A stretch of 64,000 bases of DNA, from assembly GCF_000685035.1 (NCBI RefSeq), contig NZ_BAYB01000005.1:34855-98854 (forward strand). Direction: 5' to 3'. The notes under the pieces are model-generated. The model was not told where the DNA came from. It worked only from the letters and a program-made list of their open reading frames with translations, and did not search any database. This document shows positions 1 to 8,325 of the stretch, one piece after another (the stretch's first letter is position 1; the number at the start of each line of letters is the position of its first letter). The translations under genes and the position numbers were made by a program. This DNA is from Paraburkholderia ferrariae NBRC 106233. GTDB taxonomy: Bacteria > Pseudomonadota > Gammaproteobacteria > Burkholderiales > Burkholderiaceae.

Positions 1-975
1 GTCAATGAGGCCGCCGCGCCCATTACGCCCCAGCGCGCGCGCGCGTGGGACATGATCAACAAGTCGGGCATCGTCGTGGTGTTCGTGGTGCTGTTCGCAT
101 TGCTCTCTGCGACGGTGCCCGACTTTCTCACGACCCGCAACATTCAGGGGCTGCTGCTCTCCGTCACGCTGATCGGCTCGATTGCCGTCACGATGATGTT
201 CGTGCTCGCCCTCGGCGAGGTCGATTTGTCCGTGGCGTCCATCGTGGCGTTTTCGGGCGTGGTGGCTTCTACCGTCATCACGCAGTCGCATAGCGTGCTG
301 CTCGGCATTATCGCGGGCGTGCTCGCGGGCGGCGCGGTGGGACTCGTGAATGGCGTGCTCATCGCGCGCTTCAAGATCAATTCGCTGATCGCCACGCTCG
401 CGATGATGGAAGCGGTGCGCGGCCTCGCGTTCCTCGCTTCGAACGGCGACGCCGTGATGATCTCGGAGGAGCGCTTCTTCGACCTGGGGGGCGGCTCGTT
501 CCTCGGCATCTCGTTCCCGATCTGGAGCAACATCATCGGCTTCGTGGTGTTCGGCTTCCTGCTCAAGAAAACCGTGTTCGGCAAGAACGTGCTTGCGGTG
601 GGCGGCAATAGCGAAGCCGCGCGGCTTGCCGGCCTGCCGGTCACGCGCATCAAGATCACGGTGTTCGTGCTGCAAGGGCTCATTACGGGCTTTGCGGGCG
701 TGATGCTGGCCTCGCGTATGAGCCTCGGCGACCCGAAGACCTCGGTGGGTCTCGAACTCGGCGTGATTTCGGCCTGCGTGCTGGGCGGCGTGTCGCTCAC
801 GGGCGGCGTGGCGACGATTTCGGGCGTGCTGGTTGGCGTGCTCATCATGGGCTCGGTGCAGGACGCCATGAGCCTCATGAACGTGCCGACGTTCTATCAG
901 TACCTGATTCGCGGCGGCATCCTGCTGCTCGCGGTGCTGTTCGACCAGTTCCGCCGCAGCAGGCGAGCGGTCTGA
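1..975 (+). CDS. araH: AraH-type sugar ABC transporter permease (5' end outside window)
   Basis: Inner-membrane permease of a pentose/hexose ABC importer of the RbsC/AraH family. The frame is open from base 1, so the start lies upstream; the methionine at 52 follows a Trp-Asp and is probably internal. About eight hydrophobic segments are visible. Family signatures seen are ALGEVDLSVAS near the N-terminus, KINSLIATLA, AVGGNSEAARLAG and a C-terminal SACVLGGVSLTGG block. The closest family I recognise is the L-arabinose permease AraH, which also has the SLMNVPTFYQYLIRGGILL ending. The partner ATPase and binding protein are presumably upstream. RbsC or XylH is possible, but the C-terminus fits AraH best. 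Confidence 0.8.
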   Translation, partial: VNEAAAPITPQRARAWDMINKSGIVVVFVVLFALLSATVPDFLTTRNIQGLLLSVTLIGSIAVTMMFVLALGEVDLSVASIVAFSGVVASTVITQSHSVLLGIIAGVLAGGAVGLVNGVLIARFKINSLIATLAMMEAVRGLAFLASNGDAVMISEERFFDLGGGSFLGISFPIWSNIIGFVVFGFLLKKTVFGKNVLAVGGNSEAARLAGLPVTRIKITVFVLQGLITGFAGVMLASRMSLGDPKTSVGLELGVISACVLGGVSLTGGVATISGVLVGVLIMGSVQDAMSLMNVPTFYQYLIRGGILLLAVLFDQFRRSRRAV

Positions 976-1232
976 TTCTTTTGACGGCGCCCGGGCACAC
1001 CTGGTTATTCAGGGTAATCAAAATATAACGACAAAAGGAGAATGCGAAGAACGTGTACTTTGGCTGAAAGATGCATTCAGGCGGGGATTCGAACGGAGTC
1101 AGATTTGACGGACGGGAGAGGAACCGGAAGCTGCCTGGGCCTGGTGACTGCTGAGGAAAGCATAACAATCACCGTCAGTCCGGGTTGTCGCGAGCAATAG
1201 CAACGAGAAATTCAGCACATCGGAGACAGAAA

Positions 1233-2201
1233 ATGAAGCTGGTCAGAAAGATCGCACTCGGTACGGTGGTTGGCGCAACGCTTGCGCTGGCCGCAGGGGC
1301 AAGCGCCTATGCACAGGATAAGCAGATCACGCTCGGGTTCTCGCAGGTCGGTGCCGAGAGCGCCTGGCGGACGGCCAACACCGTATCGGTGAAGACTGCG
1401 GCAAAGGATGCCGGTATCAACCTGAAGTTCTCGGACGCGCAACAGAAGCAGGAGAACCAGATTCGGGCGATTCGCTCGTTTATCGCGCAGAAGGTTGACG
1501 TCATCGCGTTTTCGCCGGTCGTCGAATCGGGTTGGGAACCGGTGCTTGAAGAGGCAAAGCGCGCAAAGATTCCGGTCGTTCTCACGGACCGCGCAATCGA
1601 CGTGAAGGACCCGTCGCTGTACGTGACGATGATCGGCTCTGACTTTATGGAAGAGGGGCGGCGTGCCGGACACTGGCTCGAGGAGCGCTACAAGAACGAT
1701 CCGGGTCCCATCAACATCGCCGAACTGCAGGGGACCGTGGGTTCCGCGCCCGCCAACGACCGCCATGCCGGTCTGATGGAAGTGATCAAGAGCGATCCCA
1801 AGTTCAGGATCATCGCGTCGCAGAGCGGCGACTTCACGCTTGCAGGCGGAAAGCAGGTGATGGAGGCGTTCGCGAAAACGTATGGCAAGAAGATCAATGT
1901 GGTCTATGCCCACAACGACGACATGGCGCTCGGCGCAATCCAGGCCATGGAAGAAGCGGGCATCAAGCCGGGCAAGGACGTCACGGTGATCTCCTTCGAT
2001 GCGACCCGGGGTGGCTTTCAGGCCATGGTGGACGGAAAGATCAACGTGGATGTCGAATGCAGCCCGCTCCTCGGTCCCCAGTTGATGGCGGCGGTCAAGG
2101 ATATCGTGGCAGGCAAGCAGGTGCCGCGGCGCATTGTGACCGACGAGGGCATCTTCCCCATGAATGTCGCAGCGCAGGTCATGCCTAGCCGCAAGTACTG
2201 A
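1233..2201 (+). CDS. ytfQ: Galactofuranose-type sugar-binding protein YtfQ
   Basis: Periplasmic binding protein (322 aa) of a sugar ABC importer. I chose ATG 1233 over an in-frame upstream ATG (1185) because it begins a clean signal peptide (MKLVRKIALG, hydrophobic core, cleavage near AYA-QD at about residue 28) and has GGAGA 7 bases upstream. The mature part has the Peripla_BP_4 fold pattern. Blocks shared with E. coli YtfQ are GFSQVGAES, QQKQENQIRAIRSF, SPVVESGWEPVL, DRAIDVKD, ELQGTVGSAPANDR and YAHNDDMALGAIQAM. YtfQ is known to bind galactofuranose; the substrate here is inferred from family. It opens the ytfQRT-yjfF operon and may also be the ligand carrier for the chemoreceptor at 8326. 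Confidence 0.88.
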   Translation: MKLVRKIALGTVVGATLALAAGASAYAQDKQITLGFSQVGAESAWRTANTVSVKTAAKDAGINLKFSDAQQKQENQIRAIRSFIAQKVDVIAFSPVVESGWEPVLEEAKRAKIPVVLTDRAIDVKDPSLYVTMIGSDFMEEGRRAGHWLEERYKNDPGPINIAELQGTVGSAPANDRHAGLMEVIKSDPKFRIIASQSGDFTLAGGKQVMEAFAKTYGKKINVVYAHNDDMALGAIQAMEEAGIKPGKDVTVISFDATRGGFQAMVDGKINVDVECSPLLGPQLMAAVKDIVAGKQVPRRIVTDEGIFPMNVAAQVMPSRKY

Positions 2202-2232
2202 CCCGCGCGTCTTACCCGCCTCTGACGGGCAT

Positions 2233-2259
2233 ACGGTCCGGCGTGTCGTGCCGGACCGT
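2233..2259 (+). promoter_or_regulatory. Intercistronic hairpin between ytfQ and ytfR
   Basis: A perfect 10-bp inverted repeat, ACGGTCCGGC (2233-2242) and GCCGGACCGT (2250-2259), with a 7-base loop. No T-run follows, so it is unlikely to be a complete terminator. Its place between the binding-protein gene and the ATPase gene fits an mRNA-stabilising or partial-attenuation element that lets more binding protein be made than ATPase, as known in other binding-protein operons. Confidence 0.55.
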
Positions 2260-2312
2260 GTGCACCGTTCCTGACAATTCTGGCGAGGCCGCCTGCGGGT
2301 CTCGTGAAGACC

Positions 2313-3827
2313 ATGAACGATCTACCCATTCTCGAAATGACCGGCATCGACAAGACGTTCCCGGGCGTCAAGGCGTTGCAGCAGGTCGATTTCCGGCTGT
2401 TCCCCGGCGAGATTCACACCTTGATGGGCCAGAACGGCGCGGGCAAATCAACGCTCATCAACGTTCTCACCGGCGTTCTTGCGCACGATCGCGGCGAAAT
2501 CCGCCTGGGCGGCCAACAGGTTCGCTTCGCCGCGCCGCTGGAGGCTGAAGCCGCCGGAATCCAGACGCTCTACCAGGAAGTGAATCTTTGTCCGAATCTC
2601 TCGGTAGCCGAGAACATTTTTGCCGGCAGGCACCCAAAGAAACGCGGAGCCATCGACTGGAAGGCGATCAATGCGCGGGCTCGGGCCGCGCTGGCCGCTC
2701 TCGATCTTTCCATTGACGTGACGCGGTCGCTGGATGCCTGTCCGATTGCTGTCCAGCAGATGGTGGCGATCGCGCGCGCCGTCTCGGTTGACGCGACGGT
2801 GCTCATTCTCGATGAGCCGACCTCGAGTCTCGATGACGGCGAAGTCGCGCGGCTTTTCGCCGTGCTGCGGCGATTGAAGGCGTCCGGTATGGCGATCCTT
2901 TTCGTGACGCACTTTCTCGAGCAGACCTACGCCGTATCGGATCGTATTACCGTCATGCGCAACGGGACGCGGGAAGGCGAATACCTTGCAAAGGATTTGC
3001 CGGTTGACGTCCTGGTAGCAAAGATGACCGGCCGTGAAGGCATGAATGAGGCGATGAAGGAAGACTCATCCGGCGCAAAACTCGCGGGCGCAGCGGGTGC
3101 CCCTTTTCTTTCCATGCAGGGCGTGGGCCGACGCGGACTGATGAGTCCCGTCGATCTGGACGTGTGTCCCGGCCAGATAGTCGGGCTTGCCGGACTGCTC
3201 GGCTCCGGCCGAACGGAGACGGCACGGCTGGTATTCGGCGCCGAGCGGGCCGATACGGGGTCCATGCTGATCGACGGAAGCAGCGTGAAGCTCGCTTCGC
3301 CGCGTGACGCGGTTCGGCACGGTATCGCCTATTGCCCGGAAGACCGGAAAAAGGAAGGAATCGTGGCGGCACTGTCGATTCGCGAGAACATCGTTCTTGC
3401 ATTGCAGGCACGGCGGGGATGGTGGCGCATGCTCAGCTATGCGCGCCAGAGGGAAATGGCGGATCGATACATCGCGCAGCTCGGCATCAAGGCGCGTGAT
3501 GCCGAGCAGCCCATCGGGCTGCTGTCGGGCGGCAACCAGCAGAAGGTACTGCTTGCCCGCTGGCTCGCCACCGAGCCAAAACTGCTGATCATGGACGAGC
3601 CGACACGCGGTATCGACGTTGCCGCGAAGTTCGAGATCATGGACCGCGTGCGCGCCCTATGTGCGAAAGGCCTGGCCATTCTCTTCATCTCTTCCGAGAT
3701 GAGCGAGGTGATCCGCGTCAGTCACAAGGTTGCGGTCCTGCGCGACCGGCGCAAGGTTGCCGAGATTTCGGGTGAAGGTCTCTCGGAAGACGACGTGTAT
3801 CAACTCATTGCAGGAGGTCAGTCATGA
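2313..3827 (+). CDS. ytfR: Sugar ABC transporter ATPase YtfR (two nucleotide-binding domains)
   Basis: Fused double ATPase (504 aa) of the RbsA/MglA/YtfR family that powers the galactofuranose-type importer. The first domain has Walker A GQNGAGKST (about residues 39-47) and Walker B LILDEPTSSL. The second has the usual degenerate P-loop GLLGSGRTE, a full LSGGNQQKVLLARWL signature (near 404) and LLIMDEPTRGID. ATG 2313 is taken as the start; an in-frame GTG at 2304 would add three residues, and neither has a convincing Shine-Dalgarno. The stop overlaps the start of ytfT (ATGA), which implies translational coupling. Confidence 0.88.
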   Translation: MNDLPILEMTGIDKTFPGVKALQQVDFRLFPGEIHTLMGQNGAGKSTLINVLTGVLAHDRGEIRLGGQQVRFAAPLEAEAAGIQTLYQEVNLCPNLSVAENIFAGRHPKKRGAIDWKAINARARAALAALDLSIDVTRSLDACPIAVQQMVAIARAVSVDATVLILDEPTSSLDDGEVARLFAVLRRLKASGMAILFVTHFLEQTYAVSDRITVMRNGTREGEYLAKDLPVDVLVAKMTGREGMNEAMKEDSSGAKLAGAAGAPFLSMQGVGRRGLMSPVDLDVCPGQIVGLAGLLGSGRTETARLVFGAERADTGSMLIDGSSVKLASPRDAVRHGIAYCPEDRKKEGIVAALSIRENIVLALQARRGWWRMLSYARQREMADRYIAQLGIKARDAEQPIGLLSGGNQQKVLLARWLATEPKLLIMDEPTRGIDVAAKFEIMDRVRALCAKGLAILFISSEMSEVIRVSHKVAVLRDRRKVAEISGEGLSEDDVYQLIAGGQS

Positions 3828-4864
3828 AGCGGTTTCACGCACTGGTGCGGCACCCGCTGATCTGGCCCGCCCTTACGCTCCTGTTGCTGATCCTTCTGGA
3901 CGTTGTGCATCGCGCCAGCTTCCTTTCGATCACGGTTCTCGAAGGTCATCTTTTCGGGGCTCCAATTGACATCCTGAATCGCGCTGCGCCGCTCGTGATC
4001 GTTTCCCTCGGGATGACGCTGGTCATCGCGACGCGAGGCATCGACATCTCGGTCGGCGCGACGGTGGCCATAGCCGGCGCGGCAGCGGCAATCATCCTCG
4101 CGGCGGACCCGTCGCGCGTCGGCATGGCGCTGGGCGCGGCCGTTGCCGTGGGGCTGCTGGCCGGGATGTGGAATGGTCTGCTTGTCGCATTCGTTGGAAT
4201 GCAACCGATCATTGCGACGCTCATCCTGATGGTCGCGGGGCGAGGCGTCGCACAACTGTTGACCGGCGGCCAGATCATTCCCATCGGCGCACCGGGCTAC
4301 CTGAGACTGGGTGACGGATACCTGGCGATGATCCCATGCTCCGTATGGATCGCAGTCGTCGTCACGCTGGTGCTCGCGCTGCTCGTGAACCGCACGGCAC
4401 TTGGACTTTTCGTCCGCTCCATCGGCGTCAATCCTGTCGCGACGCGACTGGTCGGGCTGCGCTCCAGTGCGATCGTATTCGGCGTATACGTCATTTGCGG
4501 GTTGATGGCGGCGTTCGCGGGGATCATCGCGAGTTCAAACGTACGGAGTGCTGATGGAAACAACGCAGGGTTGCTGCTTGAACTCGATGCCATTCTGGCC
4601 GTGACGCTCGGTGGCACGTCGCTGCTGGGTGGCCGCTTCAGTCTCGGCGGCACGGTGCTGGGTGCCTTGATCATTCAGACCTTGACCTATACGACCTATT
4701 CGATCGGCGTTCCACCGGAGGCAACACTCGTCGTCAAGGCGGTCGTGGTGATCATCGTCAGTGTGATCCAGTCGGAAGTGGCGCGTGCGCTGTTTTTCAG
4801 GCAGGTGAAGCATCTCCTTTCCCGGTCGGGCCAACGCGCGTCCACCGGAGCGAGCACATCATGA
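3824..4864 (+). CDS. ytfT: Galactofuranose-type ABC transporter permease YtfT
   Basis: One of the two permeases of the importer (346 aa, multiple membrane spans). Signatures of the BPD_transp_2 family are LGMTLVIATRGIDISVGA near residue 70, GMQPIIATLILMVAGRG, a SIGVNPVATRLVGL loop and ILAVTLGGTSLLGGRFSLGGT. It starts on the ATG that overlaps the ytfR stop, with AGGAGG about 6 bases upstream (3812-3817), and its own stop overlaps yjfF by ATGA. YtfT normally pairs with YjfF, and the two permeases here fit that arrangement. Confidence 0.88.
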   Translation: MKRFHALVRHPLIWPALTLLLLILLDVVHRASFLSITVLEGHLFGAPIDILNRAAPLVIVSLGMTLVIATRGIDISVGATVAIAGAAAAIILAADPSRVGMALGAAVAVGLLAGMWNGLLVAFVGMQPIIATLILMVAGRGVAQLLTGGQIIPIGAPGYLRLGDGYLAMIPCSVWIAVVVTLVLALLVNRTALGLFVRSIGVNPVATRLVGLRSSAIVFGVYVICGLMAAFAGIIASSNVRSADGNNAGLLLELDAILAVTLGGTSLLGGRFSLGGTVLGALIIQTLTYTTYSIGVPPEATLVVKAVVVIIVSVIQSEVARALFFRQVKHLLSRSGQRASTGASTS

Positions 4865-5940
4865 AAAAGTTGACTGGCCGGCTGGCCGATCCAAGAACGC
4901 TGCCCATCGTTGCAACCATTGTGCTGTTCGCAGCGCTGTTCGGTTTCGGCTCATTCATGTATACGGGCTTTTGTTCGATGCAGGTACTCACGGGCCTGTT
5001 CGTCGATAACGCGTTCCTGCTGGTCGTGTCTATCGGCATGACATTCGTGATCCTTTCGGGAGGCATCGACCTGTCGGTGGGAGCCGTGGTTGCGTTGACC
5101 ACGATCCTGTGTGCCGTGGGCGCGCAATGGCTGCACTGGCCCATCTGGATCGTCGTGCCGATCGTGCTGGTGTTCGGCACCCTGTATGGGGCGGCGATGG
5201 GCGCACTGATTCACTTCTTCCGCCTGCAGCCGTTCATTATCACGCTCGCAGGAATGTTCCTGGCGCGCGGCGCGTGTTTCCTCATCACGACGGAGTCCAT
5301 CGCGATCGACGAACCGTCGTTCCATGCGGTTGCGTCATTGAACATTCCTGTGGGCAGCGGATCCCTGAATGCGGGAGCGCTGATTGGCATTGCGGCACTC
5401 ATCGTCGCGATTTTCGTCGCGCACTTCACGCGCTTCGGCCGCAACGTCTATGCCATCGGCGGCAATGAACGCTCTGCACTGCTGATGGGCTTGCCGGTCG
5501 CGCGCACGAAGATCGCTGTCTACGCGTTGAGCGGGTTCTGCTCGTCGCTGGGCGGAGTGATTTTTACGTTGTACGTGCTCTCCGGGTACGGCCTGCAGGC
5601 GCAGGGAATGGAACTCGACGCCATCGCTGCAACGGTGATTGGCGGGACGCTGTTGACGGGCGGGGTGGGCTACGTGCTGGGTTCGCTGTTCGGCGTGGGT
5701 ATTCTCGGCACGATCCAGACCTTGATCACTTTCGACGGAACGCTGAGTTCGTGGTGGACGCGCATCGTAATTGGAGCGCTGCTGTGCATATTCTGTCTGC
5801 TTCAGCGGGTCATCGAGCGGCATGCCGGACGCCGCCGTACCGGCGACGCGGGATTGGGACCGAAAACCGGGAAGCCGTCGCATGACGGCCAGCGCGGGCA
5901 CGACGGGCGCGGCGGCGGCGAGTTCGTCACGACGACCTGA
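4861..5940 (+). CDS. yjfF: Galactofuranose-type ABC transporter permease YjfF
   Basis: Second permease of the importer (359 aa). Family blocks are VDNAFLLVVSIGMTFVILSG followed by GIDLSVGA, LQPFIITLAGMFLARG, AIGGNERSALLMGLPV and AATVIGGTLLTGGVG. It starts in the ATGA overlap with ytfT. The last 35 or so residues are hydrophilic and rich in Gly, Arg and His, longer than I recall for the E. coli protein (about 330 aa). That tail is probably cytoplasmic and dispensable for transport. It closes the transporter part of the operon; the next gene is only 30 bases downstream. Confidence 0.87.
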   Translation: MKKLTGRLADPRTLPIVATIVLFAALFGFGSFMYTGFCSMQVLTGLFVDNAFLLVVSIGMTFVILSGGIDLSVGAVVALTTILCAVGAQWLHWPIWIVVPIVLVFGTLYGAAMGALIHFFRLQPFIITLAGMFLARGACFLITTESIAIDEPSFHAVASLNIPVGSGSLNAGALIGIAALIVAIFVAHFTRFGRNVYAIGGNERSALLMGLPVARTKIAVYALSGFCSSLGGVIFTLYVLSGYGLQAQGMELDAIAATVIGGTLLTGGVGYVLGSLFGVGILGTIQTLITFDGTLSSWWTRIVIGALLCIFCLLQRVIERHAGRRRTGDAGLGPKTGKPSHDGQRGHDGRGGGEFVTTT

Positions 5941-5970
5941 ACCATCCCGGGTTGCCATCCAGACTGTCTG

Positions 5971-6981
5971 ATGGGGGAGAAGGACGTGCTCGATACACGG
6001 GAAGCGGATTCACGAAAGCCGGTCTTCGCGAAGGCGCGTCGATCCGGCGAGCCTGAATGCGGCGAAGCGGAGAGAGCGCTTCGCCAAACGACGTTGACGC
6101 TGTCCAATGCGTATCTGAGGCTCGATGTCAGGGCTGGAACGCATGGCGGGATTGTACGGATGGACTGGAATGACCGCGGTATGTGGACGCCCGTCTTTCG
6201 CCGGCCGGATAGACAGAGCCATCTTCCGGTTTCCCGTGAACTCTCGTGCGAGCCCGTGATCCGGATTCCCGATGTGGCGCAGGTCGTCCAGATTCGGGCA
6301 ATGTCGTCCGGGGTGTGGGCAACTGGTGCAGGTAGACCGCTTCCGGTGTCCGGTGCGGCACTCGTGGACGACTGGGAAATCGACTTTGCCACAGAGACAT
6401 CGCTTCGCCTGCGCGCCGGCGTTGCGGAATGCTGTCGGGCGGTCCAGACCTACGAACTTGACGGTCCCACGCTCGCAATGACTGTCGAGCTCGAGAATTG
6501 CGGCTGTACGCCGTTACGGTGCGGAATCGATATTGAGGCTGTCCTGGTGCGGGACCCGCATGCACGCATCAGCGCACCCGCTGGCGGCATCTGGATTGCA
6601 GGAAGGGCAGGCAGCGCTCCGCGACTCGTTCCCACGCCATTCGCCTGGCAGTTCGGGGTGGCCCACCGTCTGCCGGCGACGAAAATCGACCATGTCTTCA
6701 CTCGCTGGGGCAGAAAGGCGCTGATCGAATGGCCGGCGCGGCAGTTTTCCCTCGCGATTGTGGGGAATACCGACTGCTACAGACTCCGCGCTCATCCCGA
6801 AGACGACTCGTTTTCGTTTCAGGTCGTGACCGGGCAATCCGGGCACGGCTGTATCGGGCAGGGGGAGGAGGTGCGTGGGCTGACGGTTCTCGCCGCAGGA
6901 AAGACACTCAGTCGCGGCGTCAGTTTCACAGTCGAACGGCTTGCGTCTTTGACCAAAACCACACGCCAGCCGTCGGAGTAG
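5971..6981 (+). CDS. Divergent aldose-1-epimerase-like protein lacking the catalytic His and Glu
   Basis: A galactose-mutarotase-like beta-sandwich protein of 336 aa. The C-terminal two thirds follow the family: YELDGPTLAMTVELEN before the substrate-binding strand, DHVFTRWGRKALIEWP in place of the usual DNCF-x-GW block, and GLTVLAAGKTLSRG in place of the VLAPGETLS block. The HPYF catalytic histidine motif is replaced by GIDIEAV, and the FCVEP catalytic glutamate region by FQVVT, so ordinary mutarotase chemistry looks lost. The first 40 residues are charged and unlike the family. GTG 5986, placed behind a GGAGAAGGA, may be the true start instead of ATG 5971. It sits between yjfF and galM, so a sugar-binding or altered isomerase role is inferred. 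Confidence 0.6.
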   Translation: MGEKDVLDTREADSRKPVFAKARRSGEPECGEAERALRQTTLTLSNAYLRLDVRAGTHGGIVRMDWNDRGMWTPVFRRPDRQSHLPVSRELSCEPVIRIPDVAQVVQIRAMSSGVWATGAGRPLPVSGAALVDDWEIDFATETSLRLRAGVAECCRAVQTYELDGPTLAMTVELENCGCTPLRCGIDIEAVLVRDPHARISAPAGGIWIAGRAGSAPRLVPTPFAWQFGVAHRLPATKIDHVFTRWGRKALIEWPARQFSLAIVGNTDCYRLRAHPEDDSFSFQVVTGQSGHGCIGQGEEVRGLTVLAAGKTLSRGVSFTVERLASLTKTTRQPSE

Positions 6982-7136
6982 GCGCCAGGTTCCATGGCGC
7001 GGGGCGGACGCCGCAAAGCGGCCGGTCGATGCCGGTTCATGTGACGGAGCTTGCCGGCAGGGCAAGCGCTTACCGGGTCGGCAGGACGGGTCATAAAGTA
7101 TGAGCAGTACTTATTGTTTGGGGAGGCCGGAGAAAA

Positions 7137-8222
7137 ATGAACAAGGTTGCTTTCTGGGGAATGCTGCCTGACGGGAGAGGCGTGCGAACGCACGTCCTCA
7201 CGAACTCACACGGTGGCTGCGTGAGAATCAGTGAACTGGGTGCGGCACTCGTATCGTGGACCACGCCGGATCAAGCCGGAACATGCGCGGATATCCTGCT
7301 CGGGCACGATACGCCGGAGGAATATCTTGCATCAGGCGCCTACATGGGGGCTCTTGTTGGACGTTGGGCGAACAGGATCGCGGGCGCCCGATTCGTACTC
7401 GACGGTACTGACTACACCCTTGTACCCAATGAAGGGCGAAATCTGCTCCATGGCGGAGCGGCCGGGTTTCATCGTCGGTTGTGGAAAGCCGAACCCGATG
7501 GGAATGCTTTGGTCATGCGACTGGAGTCCCGCGAGGGGGAGGGGGGATTCCCGGGAAATGTGCAGGTCGAAGTGCGCTACGCGTTGAGTGAAGATCATGC
7601 GCTCACGATTGAGTATCTGGCGAGCGCCGATCGCACAACGCCCATCAACCTGACCAGCCATCCCTACTTCAACTTGTCGGGGCAGCGCGATTGCGACATT
7701 CGCAACCATCACCTGACAATCGATTCCGGCGCATATTTCGAGATTGACGAGGAACTCATCCCGCAACGCCAGGTGCCGGTCGCCGGAGAACCGTTCGACT
7801 TCCGCGAAGGAGCGACGATCGGTTCGAGGCTCAGTGCGTTTCATCGGCAACTTGAACTGGGCTATGGCTTTGACCACTGTTACGTGATCGACCGCGTAGC
7901 GAACGAAGACCCAGCCGCAGCGGATATGGGCAGGCCCTGGCGGACGCGTACGGTTGCGACGGTGACGGAACCCGGGAGCGGGCGCGTACTCTCGGTCGAA
8001 ACCGACCAACCGGGACTTCAGTTCTACAGCGGAAACCGGCTTGAAGGCGTGCGGGGGCGAGGGGGCTCGGCATACAGACGGCATGCCGGACTTTGCCTCG
8101 AAGCGGGCGGGTTCCCGAATCAGATCAATATGCCAGACCATGAGCCATCCATTGCGAGCGCCGGGAAACCGTACAGGCAAGTGACGGTCTACCGTGCCGG
8201 CATCGCGGAGCAGGACGCATGA
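7137..8222 (+). CDS. galM: Aldose 1-epimerase (galactose mutarotase)
   Basis: Cytoplasmic mutarotase (361 aa) that interconverts alpha and beta anomers of aldohexoses. Visible family features are GALVGRWANRI-x-GARF near the N-terminus, NLLHGG, the catalytic-acid motif TSHPYFNL (about residue 180), GYGFDHCYV, TDQPGLQFYSGN and the catalytic-base region CLEAGGFPNQ near 325. All key residues are present, in contrast to the neighbour at 5971. ATG 7137 has a GGAGAAAA ribosome-binding site. The gene is on the same strand as the transporter genes, with 155 bases between it and the gene before, so it probably serves the sugar brought in by that importer. Confidence 0.9.
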   Translation: MNKVAFWGMLPDGRGVRTHVLTNSHGGCVRISELGAALVSWTTPDQAGTCADILLGHDTPEEYLASGAYMGALVGRWANRIAGARFVLDGTDYTLVPNEGRNLLHGGAAGFHRRLWKAEPDGNALVMRLESREGEGGFPGNVQVEVRYALSEDHALTIEYLASADRTTPINLTSHPYFNLSGQRDCDIRNHHLTIDSGAYFEIDEELIPQRQVPVAGEPFDFREGATIGSRLSAFHRQLELGYGFDHCYVIDRVANEDPAAADMGRPWRTRTVATVTEPGSGRVLSVETDQPGLQFYSGNRLEGVRGRGGSAYRRHAGLCLEAGGFPNQINMPDHEPSIASAGKPYRQVTVYRAGIAEQDA

Positions 8223-8240
8223 ACCGGACGCATGAACCGG
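8213..8240. repeat. 13-bp direct repeat, two copies, at the galM stop
   Basis: Two perfect adjacent copies of GGACGCATGAACC (8213-8225 and 8226-8238) followed by GG. The first copy contains the galM stop codon, so the repeat looks like a local slippage duplication at the end of the gene. No function is evident. Confidence 0.6.
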
Positions 8241-8325
8241 GAAGCACGCCATCCGGAACACAGCATGACGATGGATACAACGACTCCTGTGCTGCCGGTC
8301 TAACAGATCATAATTCGGGGACTCT

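Noticed and set aside
1040..1078. GAATGC/GCATTC inverted repeat upstream of ytfQ as a regulator site
   Set aside because: Only 6 bp per arm with a 27-base spacing; expected by chance at this density.
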